Source: Streptomyces sp. NBC_01335
GTDB taxonomy: Bacteria; Actinomycetota; Actinomycetes; Streptomycetales; Streptomycetaceae
Direction: 5' to 3'
Assembly (NCBI RefSeq): GCF_035953295.1
Contig: NZ_CP108370.1
Location: 5,423,001 to 5,487,000 of the forward strand
DNA length: 64,000 bases
The notes under the pieces were generated by a model. The model was not told where the DNA came from, did not search any database, and saw only the letters and a program-made list of their open reading frames with translations. The position numbers and the translations under genes are program-made. The stretch's first letter is position 1. Every line of letters begins with the position of its first letter. Shown in pieces: positions 7,935-16,235 of this stretch.

Positions 7935-10900
7935 ATGCGAGCACCGGTGCAGAAGAAGCGGCCGCGGAGCAAGGTCAGCACGCAGGACGTTTCCGGGGCG
8001 ACCGCTCCGGTGGCGGGCGGCGACAAGCGCAAGGTGCGCGTGCGCCGGCGACTCGTCGCGGGCGTCGCCGTCGTCGGGATCACCGTCATAGCGGCGGGTG
8101 CCCCGGCGGCCCTCAGCGCCTCCTCCGACCTCAACGAGTCGCAGAACCTGGTGACGCTGGCCGAGCTCGACCAGCAGGCCATCACGCTCGCCCACTCCCT
8201 CGCCGACGAACGCGACGCGATCACCGCGTACATCGCGGGCGGCCGTAAGACCTACGACGGCAACGGCGACGGCGGCGACGCCAAGCCCGGCGACGACAGC
8301 CTCAGCGCCCGGGTCGACCAGCAGATCGACGAGATCCGCGAGGCCGCCCCCGACACGCTCCGCCGGGACCTCTCCACCGTCCCGTCGCTGCGCCGCGACG
8401 CGGTCAGCGGCAAGGGCTCGGCCCTCGCCGCCCACCAGGCGTACAGCGAGGTCATCGCCAAGCTCCACGACCTCGCCGCCGAACTCGCCGAGACGACCCC
8501 GCCGCGCGCGGCCGCCGCCACCCGCGCGCCGCTCGCCCTCTCCACCGCCGTCGAACAGGCCTCCGCCACCCGGGGACTGCTCCTCGCGGCCCTCGCCGTG
8601 CCCAGCCCGGCACCGGTCCAGGAGTACGACCCCTACACCGGGCTCCCCGTGCAGAGCGACGACGACGAGAAGTCGGCCGACGACCACGCCCGGGACGAGC
8701 TGAGCGCCGCCGCCCAGCAGGCCCGGGTCCGCGAACTCGCCGCCCTCGCCGACTTCGACCAGGCAGCCGGCACCGGCGCCCGCGACAAGCTCTCCTCCAC
8801 CGTCACCGGGCCCGAGGTCAACAGCGCCGAGAAGTACCTCGCCGCCCTGACCGACAGCCCCGAACTCTCCGACTCCGAGCAGAAGACCAGCTCGAAGAAG
8901 CTTTCCGCCGCCCTCTCCGCGCGCATCGACCGGATGCGCGGCGTCGAGTCGGCGCTCGGCACCGCCCAGGTGCAGCGGCTGGAGAAGCTCCGCGACGACG
9001 ACGTCACCGGGCTGGAACTCTCCCTCGCCCTGCTCGGCGGCTGCTTCCTGATCGCGGTCGGCGTCTCCACCGCCGTCGCCCGCACCCTCACCCAGCCGCT
9101 CGCCGTGCTGCGCATCGGCTCCGCCCGGCTGGCCGCCGAACCGGAGACCTCGGAAGCGATCGCCTACCGGGGCCGCAACGACGAGTTCGCCCAGGTGGTC
9201 CGCTCGATCAACGCCCTGCACGCGCGGTTGCTCGCCCTGCACGGCGAGTTCGCCGGGCAGGCCGGCGGTCTGCGGGCCGAGCACGCCGAACTGGTCGCCG
9301 GGCGCGAGGCGCTCACCCTCCAGCGCGCCGAACTCCAGGTCCAGGTCGCCGACCTCACCGCGGAACTCCAGCGGCTGCGCAACACCGTGCACCACACCTT
9401 CGTCAACCTCTCGCTGCGCAGCCTCGGGCTCGTCGAGCGCCAGCTGGGCGTGATCGAGAACCTGGAGGAGCGCGAGCAGGACCCGGAGCGGCTGGCCACC
9501 CTCTTCAAGCTCGACCACCTCGCCACCGTGATGCGCCGCCACGGCGAGAACATGCTGGTCCTCGCGGGCGCCGACCACGGTCAGGGGCACCCCGGACCGA
9601 TCCCGCTGGTCGACGTGGCCCGTGCCGCCGTCAGCGAGATCGAGCGGTACGAACGCGTCACCATCCAGTCCCTGCCGCCGTACGCCCAGATCGCCGGGTT
9701 CGCCGCCGACGACCTGAGCCACCTGGTCGCCGAACTCCTGGAGAACGCGACCGCGTTCTCGCCGCCCGACTCGCGCGTCGAGCTCTCCGGCTGGCTGCTG
9801 GAGACCGGCGAGGTGATGCTCTCCGTGCAGGATGAGGGCATCGGAATGTCGGCGGCGCGGATGGAGGAGGTCAACCTCCGGCTGGCCGACCCGAACTCCT
9901 TCCGGGTCGGGGACCCGTCCGACGACAGCACCGGCCTCGGCCTCCAGGTCTCCTCGCTGCTGGCCGCGCGCCACGGCGTACAGGTGCGGCTGCAGCCGCA
10001 GAAGACCGGCACCGGCGTGGCGGCGGTCGTCGTGCTGCCCCAGGCCCTGCTGCCGAAGGCCCCGCCGGCCGCCTCGCCGCCGCCGGTGAACGTGCCGGGC
10101 GGCGCGCCGGCGCTGAACCTCCCGGGTTCCGTCGCCGAGGCGAACTCCAACACGCTCCAGAGCCGTTCGCTCGTCCTCCCCGCCGACGACCCGCTGATCG
10201 CCGCCGCCGAGCGGACCATCCGGGACGCGGGCCCGCAGGCGGTCCCGGCCGCCGCTCCCGAGGCGCACCAGGCACCGGCCGCCGCTCCCGAGGCACCGGC
10301 CGCCACCGTCCCCGGCGGACCGGCCGCGGAGCCGTCGGCCCCGGTGGAGACCCCGGCCGAGACCACCATGCAGTTCCGGCTCCCGACGGTGCCGGAGGAG
10401 GACGTGCAGCCGGCCCCCGCGGCGGCCCCGGACGCGCCCGGGAACCCGTACGCCATCGGCCCCGACCAGCACGAGCGGTCCGCCGACACGGCGGGTCCGC
10501 ACGCCCCGGCCGCCCACGACCCGTACGAGGCACCGGAGCCCCGGCCGTTCCCGCTCCCCGGGACCGGTCCCGCCCCGTACTCCCAGGCCCCGCAGGCCCC
10601 CCAGGCCCCGCAGATCCCGCAGGCCGAACCGCTTCCCGTGCGGGAGGCCGCTTCCACCGAGTCCGTGCCGGGTCCCCGGCAGCCCGAGCGGGTCACGGAC
10701 AAGGGGCTGCCCAAGCGCACCCCCCGGGTGGTCAAGCCCGCCGACTCACCGTCCGCGGAGCGCACGGGCAGCCTGGACAAGGAAGCGCTCCGGCGCCGGC
10801 TCGGCGGATTCCAGCGGGGAGCGCGGGAAGGCCGCCGGGACGTGGAAGCCGAGATCGCGGAAGGCGTGGAACCCGAGGTTCCTGCCGCGCCGACCGCACG

Positions 10901-10967
10901 CACCGACCTGGCCGGCCGCCCGGACGGCCAGGAGACGGGGGACACTGTCGAGGAGGCACGCAGTTGA
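7935..10967 (+). CDS. cvnA: Conservon histidine-kinase-like protein CvnA with NIT sensor
   Basis: A 1010-aa membrane sensor. Order: TM1 (about 39-60), an extracytoplasmic helical nitrate/nitrite-sensing-type (NIT) region to about 350, TM2 (about 358-382), HAMP, a coiled region, the dimerisation helix LDHLATVMRRHGENML typical of conservon kinases, an HATPase_c domain with N-box ELLENATAFSPP (about 599-610) and G-box GTGVAAV, then about 300 residues of Pro/Ala-rich tail. No conventional H-box is obvious. It is known to work with CvnB, CvnC and CvnD as a GPCR-like membrane switch. The start has only a weak ribosome site; a GTG a few codons in is possible. Confidence 0.93.
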   Translation: MRAPVQKKRPRSKVSTQDVSGATAPVAGGDKRKVRVRRRLVAGVAVVGITVIAAGAPAALSASSDLNESQNLVTLAELDQQAITLAHSLADERDAITAYIAGGRKTYDGNGDGGDAKPGDDSLSARVDQQIDEIREAAPDTLRRDLSTVPSLRRDAVSGKGSALAAHQAYSEVIAKLHDLAAELAETTPPRAAAATRAPLALSTAVEQASATRGLLLAALAVPSPAPVQEYDPYTGLPVQSDDDEKSADDHARDELSAAAQQARVRELAALADFDQAAGTGARDKLSSTVTGPEVNSAEKYLAALTDSPELSDSEQKTSSKKLSAALSARIDRMRGVESALGTAQVQRLEKLRDDDVTGLELSLALLGGCFLIAVGVSTAVARTLTQPLAVLRIGSARLAAEPETSEAIAYRGRNDEFAQVVRSINALHARLLALHGEFAGQAGGLRAEHAELVAGREALTLQRAELQVQVADLTAELQRLRNTVHHTFVNLSLRSLGLVERQLGVIENLEEREQDPERLATLFKLDHLATVMRRHGENMLVLAGADHGQGHPGPIPLVDVARAAVSEIERYERVTIQSLPPYAQIAGFAADDLSHLVAELLENATAFSPPDSRVELSGWLLETGEVMLSVQDEGIGMSAARMEEVNLRLADPNSFRVGDPSDDSTGLGLQVSSLLAARHGVQVRLQPQKTGTGVAAVVVLPQALLPKAPPAASPPPVNVPGGAPALNLPGSVAEANSNTLQSRSLVLPADDPLIAAAERTIRDAGPQAVPAAAPEAHQAPAAAPEAPAATVPGGPAAEPSAPVETPAETTMQFRLPTVPEEDVQPAPAAAPDAPGNPYAIGPDQHERSADTAGPHAPAAHDPYEAPEPRPFPLPGTGPAPYSQAPQAPQAPQIPQAEPLPVREAASTESVPGPRQPERVTDKGLPKRTPRVVKPADSPSAERTGSLDKEALRRRLGGFQRGAREGRRDVEAEIAEGVEPEVPAAPTARTDLAGRPDGQETGDTVEEARS

Positions 10968-11443
10968 CTGCGCCCAGCACATTCGGGCTGAGCACCGAAG
11001 CCCGGAACCTGCACTGGCTGCTGAGCAATCTGGTGGAGGAGGTACCAGGGGTCCACTCGGTCACGGTCGTCTCGTCCGACGGGCTCATGCTGCTCTCCTC
11101 CGACCCCGGACACCAGGCCGCTCCGGCCGCGGGGAACCAGCAGAGCCCCAGGGGCTCCAGCGCCGACCTCGCCACCATCGTCTCCGGCATCGGGTCCCTC
11201 ACCATGGGGGCCGCGAAGCTGATGGACGGCGGCGGCGTCAAGCAGACGATGGTCGCGATGGAGGAAGGAAGCGTCTTCGTCATGTCGATCAGTGACGGTT
11301 CGCTCCTCGGCGTCCACGCCACCCCCGACTGCGACATGGGCGTCATCGCGTACCACATGGCGCTCTTCGTCGGCCGGGCCGGACACGTCCTCACCCCCGA
11401 ACTCCGCAATGAGCTGCGCAAATCGATGGAGAGCGCCCAGTGA
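10964..11443 (+). CDS. cvnB: Roadblock/LC7 domain protein CvnB
   Basis: A 159-aa Roadblock/LC7 protein (residues about 10-130: NLHWLLSNLVEEVPGVHSV, SSDGLMLLSS, GVHATPDCDMGVIAY). In conservons it forms the complex with the CvnD GTPase, probably as a regulator of nucleotide state. The TTG start overlaps the cvnA stop by four bases (TTGA), so translation is coupled. The family length is 120-160 aa. Confidence 0.93.
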   Translation: MTAPSTFGLSTEARNLHWLLSNLVEEVPGVHSVTVVSSDGLMLLSSDPGHQAAPAAGNQQSPRGSSADLATIVSGIGSLTMGAAKLMDGGGVKQTMVAMEEGSVFVMSISDGSLLGVHATPDCDMGVIAYHMALFVGRAGHVLTPELRNELRKSMESAQ

Positions 11444-11853
11444 CGTCCGCCGCCGAACCCGCCCGCAGGCTCCCCGTGCGGGGGTCCGACCGGAAGCCCG
11501 CACGGGTCCGTCCGTACTCCCTCACCGGCGGACGCACCCGCTTCGGGCACGTGCTGCTCGTCGAGACCTTCGTCGCCGCGCTGGAGGCGCCCGAGGAGCG
11601 CCGCGAGCTCACCGGCGGAAACCTCAGCACACGGGTCATGCCGGAGCTCCGGGCGATCGTCGAACTCTGCCGCCGGATGCGTACGGTGGCCGAGATCTCC
11701 GCCCTGCTGCAGATGCCGCTCGGTGTGGTCCGGGTGCTGCTCAGCGACCTGGCCGACCAGGGAAAGATCCGCGTGTACGGAACCGGCCACGGCGCCGGTC
11801 AGCCCGACCGCGCACTGCTCGAAAGGGTGCTCAATGGACTCCGTCGTCTCTGA
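11440..11853 (+). CDS. cvnC: DUF742 protein CvnC
   Basis: A 137-aa DUF742 protein with the family hallmarks VRPYSLTGGRTR near residue 24, the acidic ET-rich helix, and a winged-helix-like C-terminus (LQMPLGVVRVLLSDLADQGKIRVY). The GTG start overlaps the cvnB stop (GTGA). Its function within the conservon is not established; the fold suggests a DNA- or protein-binding wing. Confidence 0.92.
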   Translation: MTSAAEPARRLPVRGSDRKPARVRPYSLTGGRTRFGHVLLVETFVAALEAPEERRELTGGNLSTRVMPELRAIVELCRRMRTVAEISALLQMPLGVVRVLLSDLADQGKIRVYGTGHGAGQPDRALLERVLNGLRRL

Positions 11854-12544
11854 GCCGAAGCTGTCCGGGCCTACGCTCGCGGACCCCGCGCCCGCCGAGC
11901 CGAAACCCGCGGAGCAGACGCTCTTCACCCCGCGTCAGCCGGGGCCCCAGGACCGGACCGAGGAGTCCATCCAGGCGTGGCAGCTGGACCACACGCGCGC
12001 ACCCACCGCGACCAAGATCGTGGTGGCGGGCGGCTTCGGCGTGGGCAAGACGACCTTCGTGAGCGCGGTCTCCGAGATCACCCCGCTGAAGACCGAAGCG
12101 GTCATGACGCGGGCCAGTGAGGAGACCGACGACCTCACCGCGACCCCGGACAAGTCCACCACCACCGTGGCCATGGACTTCGGCCGCCTCACGCTCGACG
12201 ACGACCTCGTGCTGTACGTCTTCGGCACGCCCGGCCAGCAGCGGTTCTGGTTCATGTGGGACGACCTGGTGCGCGGCGCCATCGGCGCGATCGTCATGGC
12301 CGACACCCGCCGTCTCGCCGACTGCTTCCCGGCGCTCGACTACTTCGAGAGCTGCGGGCTGCCGTACATCGTGGCCGTCAACCACTTCGAGGGGTCGGAC
12401 CGCTACGAAGCGATCGACGTCCGCGAGGCCCTGAGTGTCCCTCAGCACGTGCCTGTGGTGATCATGGACGCGCGTCACAGGATCACCGTCGTCGAGTCGC
12501 TGCTCACCCTCGTGGGCCATGCTCTCGACGCCACCCCTGTCTGA
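11834..12544 (+). CDS. cvnD: Conservon GTPase CvnD
   Basis: A 236-aa small GTPase-like protein (MglA/Ras-like). G1 is GGFGVGKTTF (about 66-75), the G3-like motif is FGTPGQQRF, and the G4 position reads VNHFEG rather than NKxD, as is usual in this family. The ATG lies inside the 3' end of cvnC (20-bp overlap). It is expected to cycle between GTP and GDP at the membrane with CvnA/CvnB. An N-terminal Pro/Glu-rich extension of about 45 residues precedes the G domain. Confidence 0.93.
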   Translation: MDSVVSEPKLSGPTLADPAPAEPKPAEQTLFTPRQPGPQDRTEESIQAWQLDHTRAPTATKIVVAGGFGVGKTTFVSAVSEITPLKTEAVMTRASEETDDLTATPDKSTTTVAMDFGRLTLDDDLVLYVFGTPGQQRFWFMWDDLVRGAIGAIVMADTRRLADCFPALDYFESCGLPYIVAVNHFEGSDRYEAIDVREALSVPQHVPVVIMDARHRITVVESLLTLVGHALDATPV

Positions 12545-12590
12545 GAAGCGCGCCCCCGATCGTCGTACCACGTAAACGGAGAACCGTCCC

Positions 12591-13826
12591 ATGCGGAAGA
12601 TACTCATAGTCGGAGCCGGCCAGTCCGGACTTCAGCTCGCCCTCGGCCTGCAGTCACGCGGGTACGAAGTCACCCTCATGTCGAACCGCACGGCCGACGA
12701 GATCCGGACCGGCCGGGTCATGTCCACGCAGTGCATGTTCGACACCGCTCTCCAGTACGAGCGCGACTACCAGCTCAACTTCTGGGAGACCCAGGCCCCG
12801 AAGATCGAGGGCCTCGGCGTCTCGGTCGCGGGCCCCGACTCCTCCCGGGTCATCGACTGGGTCGGCAAGCTGGACGGCTTCGCGCAGTCGGTGGACCAGC
12901 GGGTGAAGATGGCCGGCTGGATGGAGACCTTCGCCCAGCGCGGCGGCCAGCTCGTCATCCACGGTGCGGCCGTCTCGGACCTGGACTACTTCTCCCGTAC
13001 GTACGACCTGGTGATGGTCTCGGCCGGCAAGGGCGAGCTGGTCTCCATGTTCGGCCGGGACGCGTCGCGTTCGCCGTTCGACGCCCCCCAGCGGGCGCTG
13101 GCCGTCGCGTACGTCCACGGCATGGGCCCGCGCCCGGAGCACCCCGAGTTCGACGCCGTCCGCTGCAACCTGGTGCCGGGCGTCGGCGAGCTCTTCGTGA
13201 TGCCGACGCTGACGACCTCGGGGCGCGCGGACATCCTCTTCTGGGAGGGCGTCCCGGGCGGCCCGCTCGACGTCTTCCAGGGCATCAAGGACCCCTCGGA
13301 GCACCTGGCCAAGACGCTGGAGCTCATGGAGCGGTTCACGCCGTGGGAGTACGCCCGCGCCACCAAGGTCGAGCTGACCGACGCCAACGGCACCCTGTCC
13401 GGCCGGTACGCGCCGACCGTGCGCAACCCGATCGGCCGGCTCCCCGGCGGCGGCCTCGTGCTCGGTGTCGCGGACGTGGTCGTGGCCAACGACCCCATCA
13501 CCGGCCAGGGCTCCAACTCGGCCTCCAAGTGCGCCAACGCCTACCTGGAGTCGATCATCGAGCACGGCGACCGCGCGTTCGACGCCGAGTGGATGCAGGC
13601 CACCTTCGACCGCTACTGGGACACCGCCCAGCACGTGGTGAAGTGGACGAACGCCATGCTGGGGGTCCCGCCGGAGCACGTGCTGAACCTGCTCGGCGCC
13701 GCCGGCCAGATGCAGCCGGTCGCCGACCGCTTCGCCAACGGGTTCAACGACCCGGCCGACTTCGACAACTTCTTCTTCGAGCCGGAGAAGACGAACGCGT
13801 ACCTGGCCTCGGTCGCGGGCGCCTGA
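12591..13826 (+). CDS. Styrene/indole monooxygenase-type flavoprotein
   Basis: A 411-aa FAD-dependent protein of the StyA-like group (two-component epoxidases). The N-terminal Rossmann motif GAGQSGLQLALGL (7-19) binds FAD, and the C-terminal half has the group landmarks (GLVLGVADVVVANDPITGQG, then NFFFEPEK). StyA enzymes need FADH2 from a separate reductase; none is encoded nearby. It starts 46 bp after cvnD and shares the terminator at 13847, so it is probably the fifth gene of the conservon operon, the place where other conservons carry a P450. Substrate unknown. Confidence 0.88.
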   Translation: MRKILIVGAGQSGLQLALGLQSRGYEVTLMSNRTADEIRTGRVMSTQCMFDTALQYERDYQLNFWETQAPKIEGLGVSVAGPDSSRVIDWVGKLDGFAQSVDQRVKMAGWMETFAQRGGQLVIHGAAVSDLDYFSRTYDLVMVSAGKGELVSMFGRDASRSPFDAPQRALAVAYVHGMGPRPEHPEFDAVRCNLVPGVGELFVMPTLTTSGRADILFWEGVPGGPLDVFQGIKDPSEHLAKTLELMERFTPWEYARATKVELTDANGTLSGRYAPTVRNPIGRLPGGGLVLGVADVVVANDPITGQGSNSASKCANAYLESIIEHGDRAFDAEWMQATFDRYWDTAQHVVKWTNAMLGVPPEHVLNLLGAAGQMQPVADRFANGFNDPADFDNFFFEPEKTNAYLASVAGA

Positions 13827-13846
13827 CCCGCACCGCTGGCGCTTCC

Positions 13847-13887
13847 GGCGCCGGTCACCGACAACCCGTCGGTGACCGGCGCCTTTT
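13847..13887 (+). terminator. Intrinsic terminator of conservon operon
   Basis: A perfect 16-bp stem (GGCGCCGGTCACCGAC and its complement) with a 5-nt loop, followed by TTTT, starting 21 bp after the monooxygenase stop. Confidence 0.92.
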
Positions 13888-13939
13888 GCGTACGCGGGGT
13901 CGGGCGAGGTCTGTCCGCCGTCGAACGCGACCAACGATG

Positions 13940-13968
13940 TTGAACGTGTTCAAATGTGCTGGCAGGAT
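13940..13968 (+). promoter_or_regulatory. Promoter with TetR-like palindrome over the -35 box
   Basis: TTGAACGTGTTCAA (13940-13953) is a perfect 14-bp palindrome whose first half serves as a -35 box (TTGAAC). Seventeen bases later comes CAGGAT, a good -10 box. It drives the small membrane-protein pair. TetR-family proteins commonly bind such TTGAAC-N2-GTTCAA sites; no TetR gene is adjacent. Confidence 0.65.
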
Positions 13969-14068
13969 GAGTGGGACGCGGTAGCCCACCGGGCGTGCCG
14001 CGCGTTCTCGGCGTGCTGCCCGTCCTGCTGTCCGGCGTGCCGGCCGCCCGCCATGAGGGGGGCTCTCC

Positions 14069-14959
14069 GTGAAGCAAGAACGTCCTAGGAAAGAACGTCC
14101 TTTCGACTGCATGCTGTTGATCTCGCTGCTCGTGCTGTTCCTGGAAGCGGTGACCGTCGCCATCCTCTTCGCGCTCCACGGGCAGACGCAGGAGACGCCG
14201 AGCGCGCACTCCGTCGATGCGGGGATGATCCTGGTGCCCCTTCTCGCGATCCCGGGCGCTTTCGTCGGAGCCGTGCTGTCGCTGCTCCTGGTGATTCCCA
14301 CCGTGCGGCTCAGCGACGCGCTGGGGCGCAGGTTCGGCGGCCGTGAGGCGTGGTGGTGGGTGCCGGCGGTCGCGGCGACCGGATGCGCGCCGCTGGGGGC
14401 GGCCGCGGCCTGGACCGGGTACCTCGGGCCGATCGAGGCGGTGACGGCCTGGTGCGCGGCGACGGTCCTGCTCGCCGTCGCCGGTCTCGTCACCCGGGTC
14501 GCGCGCAAGGGACTCTTCGGCCCGATCGCGCTGTGGGGCACGCTGGGGGTGCTGAGCATCGGCGTTCTCGGGCTCATGGCCCTCGACTTCGGCCTCGTCG
14601 ACACGTACGCCCCGCCGGTCGTCACCCGCGCCTCGATGGTGGGCGACTGGACCGACGGGGAGGGCGGGACCCTGACCCTCGCGGAGGACGGCAGCGCCCG
14701 GTCCGTGGCGGTCGGAGATCCCGCCATCGACGCCGAGACCGCGGAGGGGATGGAGCGGTGTACCGGCGAGGGCACCTGGACCTACGACCGCGGTGAGGGG
14801 GACTGGGGCCAGACGGTCTCCGTCACCGTCCCGGAGTGCGGCTGGGGCGACGACGATCCCTGGGAGGTGGGCGGCGACGAGGGGCGGGTCACCGTCTACC
14901 AGTACATCGGCGACCCGGACTCCTGGAACCTCTACACCCTGACCAGAGGCCACGCATGA
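14069..14959 (+). CDS. Hypothetical membrane protein
   Basis: A 296-aa protein with four predicted membrane helices (about 15-35, 55-78, 90-112, 120-140, possibly a fifth at 150-172) and a C-terminal soluble domain (about 185-296) rich in Gly, Asp and Trp (MVGDWTDGEGGTLTLAEDGS), reminiscent of a small beta-sandwich lipocalin-like domain. A GTG start follows GGGGGG. It overlaps the next gene by ATGA. No family recognised; the C-terminal half probably faces outside. Confidence 0.75.
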   Translation: MKQERPRKERPFDCMLLISLLVLFLEAVTVAILFALHGQTQETPSAHSVDAGMILVPLLAIPGAFVGAVLSLLLVIPTVRLSDALGRRFGGREAWWWVPAVAATGCAPLGAAAAWTGYLGPIEAVTAWCAATVLLAVAGLVTRVARKGLFGPIALWGTLGVLSIGVLGLMALDFGLVDTYAPPVVTRASMVGDWTDGEGGTLTLAEDGSARSVAVGDPAIDAETAEGMERCTGEGTWTYDRGEGDWGQTVSVTVPECGWGDDDPWEVGGDEGRVTVYQYIGDPDSWNLYTLTRGHA

Positions 14960-15411
14960 GACCGGCGGAGACATCACGGGGGGAGTGGAAGCGGTCCCAC
15001 CGGCGGATGAGCCGGGTGTCCCTGCTCCTGCTCTTCCTGGAGGCGCCGGTCCTCCTCGCCCTGATCGTGCTCCTCGACCCGACGGCGGAGACCGTCGAAT
15101 CGATGACCGCGTCACTGGACCTCTCCTCGCCCTTCGACGTGATCCTCGGCGCCATCTCCGGAGCGTTGCCGACGTACGCCGACATCGCCCTGTGGGGCAC
15201 GCTGATGTGGCTGGGCGTCTGCGCGCTCGGGTTCGCGGTCATGCGGTACGGGAGCGGAGCCACCGGAGCCGTCGGTCGAGGGCGCCCGGTGGTCCTCAGC
15301 CCGGCACGTCCATGCGCTGTGTGCCGATCACCGCCAGCAGCCGCAGCGCCTCCTGCGCCGGAGAGCCGGGCTCGGCCGTGTAGAGCACCACGTGCTGGTC
15401 CCGGTCGGTGA
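14956..15411 (+). CDS. Small membrane protein, C-terminus overlapping opposite gene
   Basis: A 151-aa protein translationally coupled (ATGA) to the preceding membrane protein and sharing its N-terminal pattern (MSRVSLLLLFLEAPVLLALIV resembles the upstream MLLISLLVLFLEAVTVAIL). Two membrane helices (about 20-40 and 70-95) are followed by a Pro/Ala/Arg-rich tail. The tail runs 116 bp into the convergent XRE gene, so the last third of the frame is antisense to a real gene. The protein may be a shortened paralogue of its neighbour that lost its natural stop. Confidence 0.6.
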   Translation: MRPAETSRGEWKRSHRRMSRVSLLLLFLEAPVLLALIVLLDPTAETVESMTASLDLSSPFDVILGAISGALPTYADIALWGTLMWLGVCALGFAVMRYGSGATGAVGRGRPVVLSPARPCAVCRSPPAAAAPPAPESRARPCRAPRAGPGR

Positions 15412-16147
15412 TGTCGAGGACGTCGCAGTCGAGGGCGATGGGGCCGATCAGCGGATGGTGGACGGTCTTGCGCAGGGCGGGTTCGGCGTGCACGTCGTGG
15501 GCCGCCCACAGCCGGGCGAACTCCGGGCTTCCGGCGAGGAGATCGGCGACGAGCGCGGAGACCTCGGGGTCGCCGGGGTAGCGTGCGGCGGCGGCGCGCA
15601 GGCGCTGGGCCGCCGTGCGGGCGAATGCCTCCACGTCGGCCGGGTCGTGCAGCGGCCGGTCCGGCGAGGGCGGTGCGAGGAAGGCCTGGCGCACCAGGTT
15701 GCGCTCGCGCCGGGGCAGAGCGGAGAAGTCCCCCAGGAGGGCGACCGCCAGATCGTTCCAGGCGATCACCTCGAAGGTCGCGGAGAGCACGATCCCCGCC
15801 GTGTCCGGAAGCCGCCGCAGGAGGTCGAGGACGCTCTGCCGCACGTGCCGCGAGGGCCCGTCCGGCGGGCCGGGCGGGGCACCGGCGAGGTGGTGCAGGT
15901 GGTGGCACTCGGCGTCCGACAGACGCAGGGCCCGGGCCAGAGCGTCGATCACCTCGCGCGAGGGGTGCGGGCCGCGGGCCTGCTCCAGCCGGGTGTAGTA
16001 CTCGGTCGAGATGAACGCCAGCTGCGCCACCTCCTCGCGGCGCAGTCCCGGGGTCCGGCGGCGCGGCCCTGCGGGCAGACCCACGTCGGAAGGGGCGATG
16101 CGCTCACGCCTGCCGCGCAGGAAACCGGCCAGCTCTTCTCTGTCCAC
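15296..16147 (-). CDS. XRE-type regulator with MmyB-like ligand domain
   Basis: A 283-aa protein. The N-terminal helix-turn-helix (RTPGLRREEVAQLAFISTEY, about 33-52, preceded by FLRGRRERI) is typical of XRE regulators. The C-terminal MmyB-like PAS-type domain includes GIVLSATFEVIAWNDLA and RNLVRQAFL. MmyB-like regulators often sit divergent from SDR oxidoreductases, as here. The start is GTG at 16147; the longer antisense extension into the SDR gene is rejected. It probably represses itself and the SDR gene through the shared dyad at 16179-16205. Confidence 0.92.
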   Translation of the reverse strand: MDREELAGFLRGRRERIAPSDVGLPAGPRRRTPGLRREEVAQLAFISTEYYTRLEQARGPHPSREVIDALARALRLSDAECHHLHHLAGAPPGPPDGPSRHVRQSVLDLLRRLPDTAGIVLSATFEVIAWNDLAVALLGDFSALPRRERNLVRQAFLAPPSPDRPLHDPADVEAFARTAAQRLRAAAARYPGDPEVSALVADLLAGSPEFARLWAAHDVHAEPALRKTVHHPLIGPIALDCDVLDITDRDQHVVLYTAEPGSPAQEALRLLAVIGTQRMDVPG

Positions 16148-16178
16148 GTACCCCAGTCTGCACGGGTGGAGGGGAGCC

Positions 16179-16205
16179 CATCCAGGTACCGCCGGTGCCT
16201 GGATG
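16179..16205. promoter_or_regulatory. Operator-like dyad between XRE regulator and SDR
   Basis: The 12-bp arms CATCCAGGTACC and GGTGCCTGGATG are separated by 3 bp with a single mismatch. The site lies in the 88-bp divergent intergenic region, an ideal position for the regulator to control both genes. Confidence 0.75.
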
Positions 16206-16235
16206 AGCTCCGGGCCCGGACCCAGACTCGGGGCC

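Noticed and set aside
7929..10517. Long antisense frame (862 aa) opposite cvnA
   Set aside because: Arg/Gly/Leu-rich shadow of a high-GC gene; no domain, and cvnA is clearly real.
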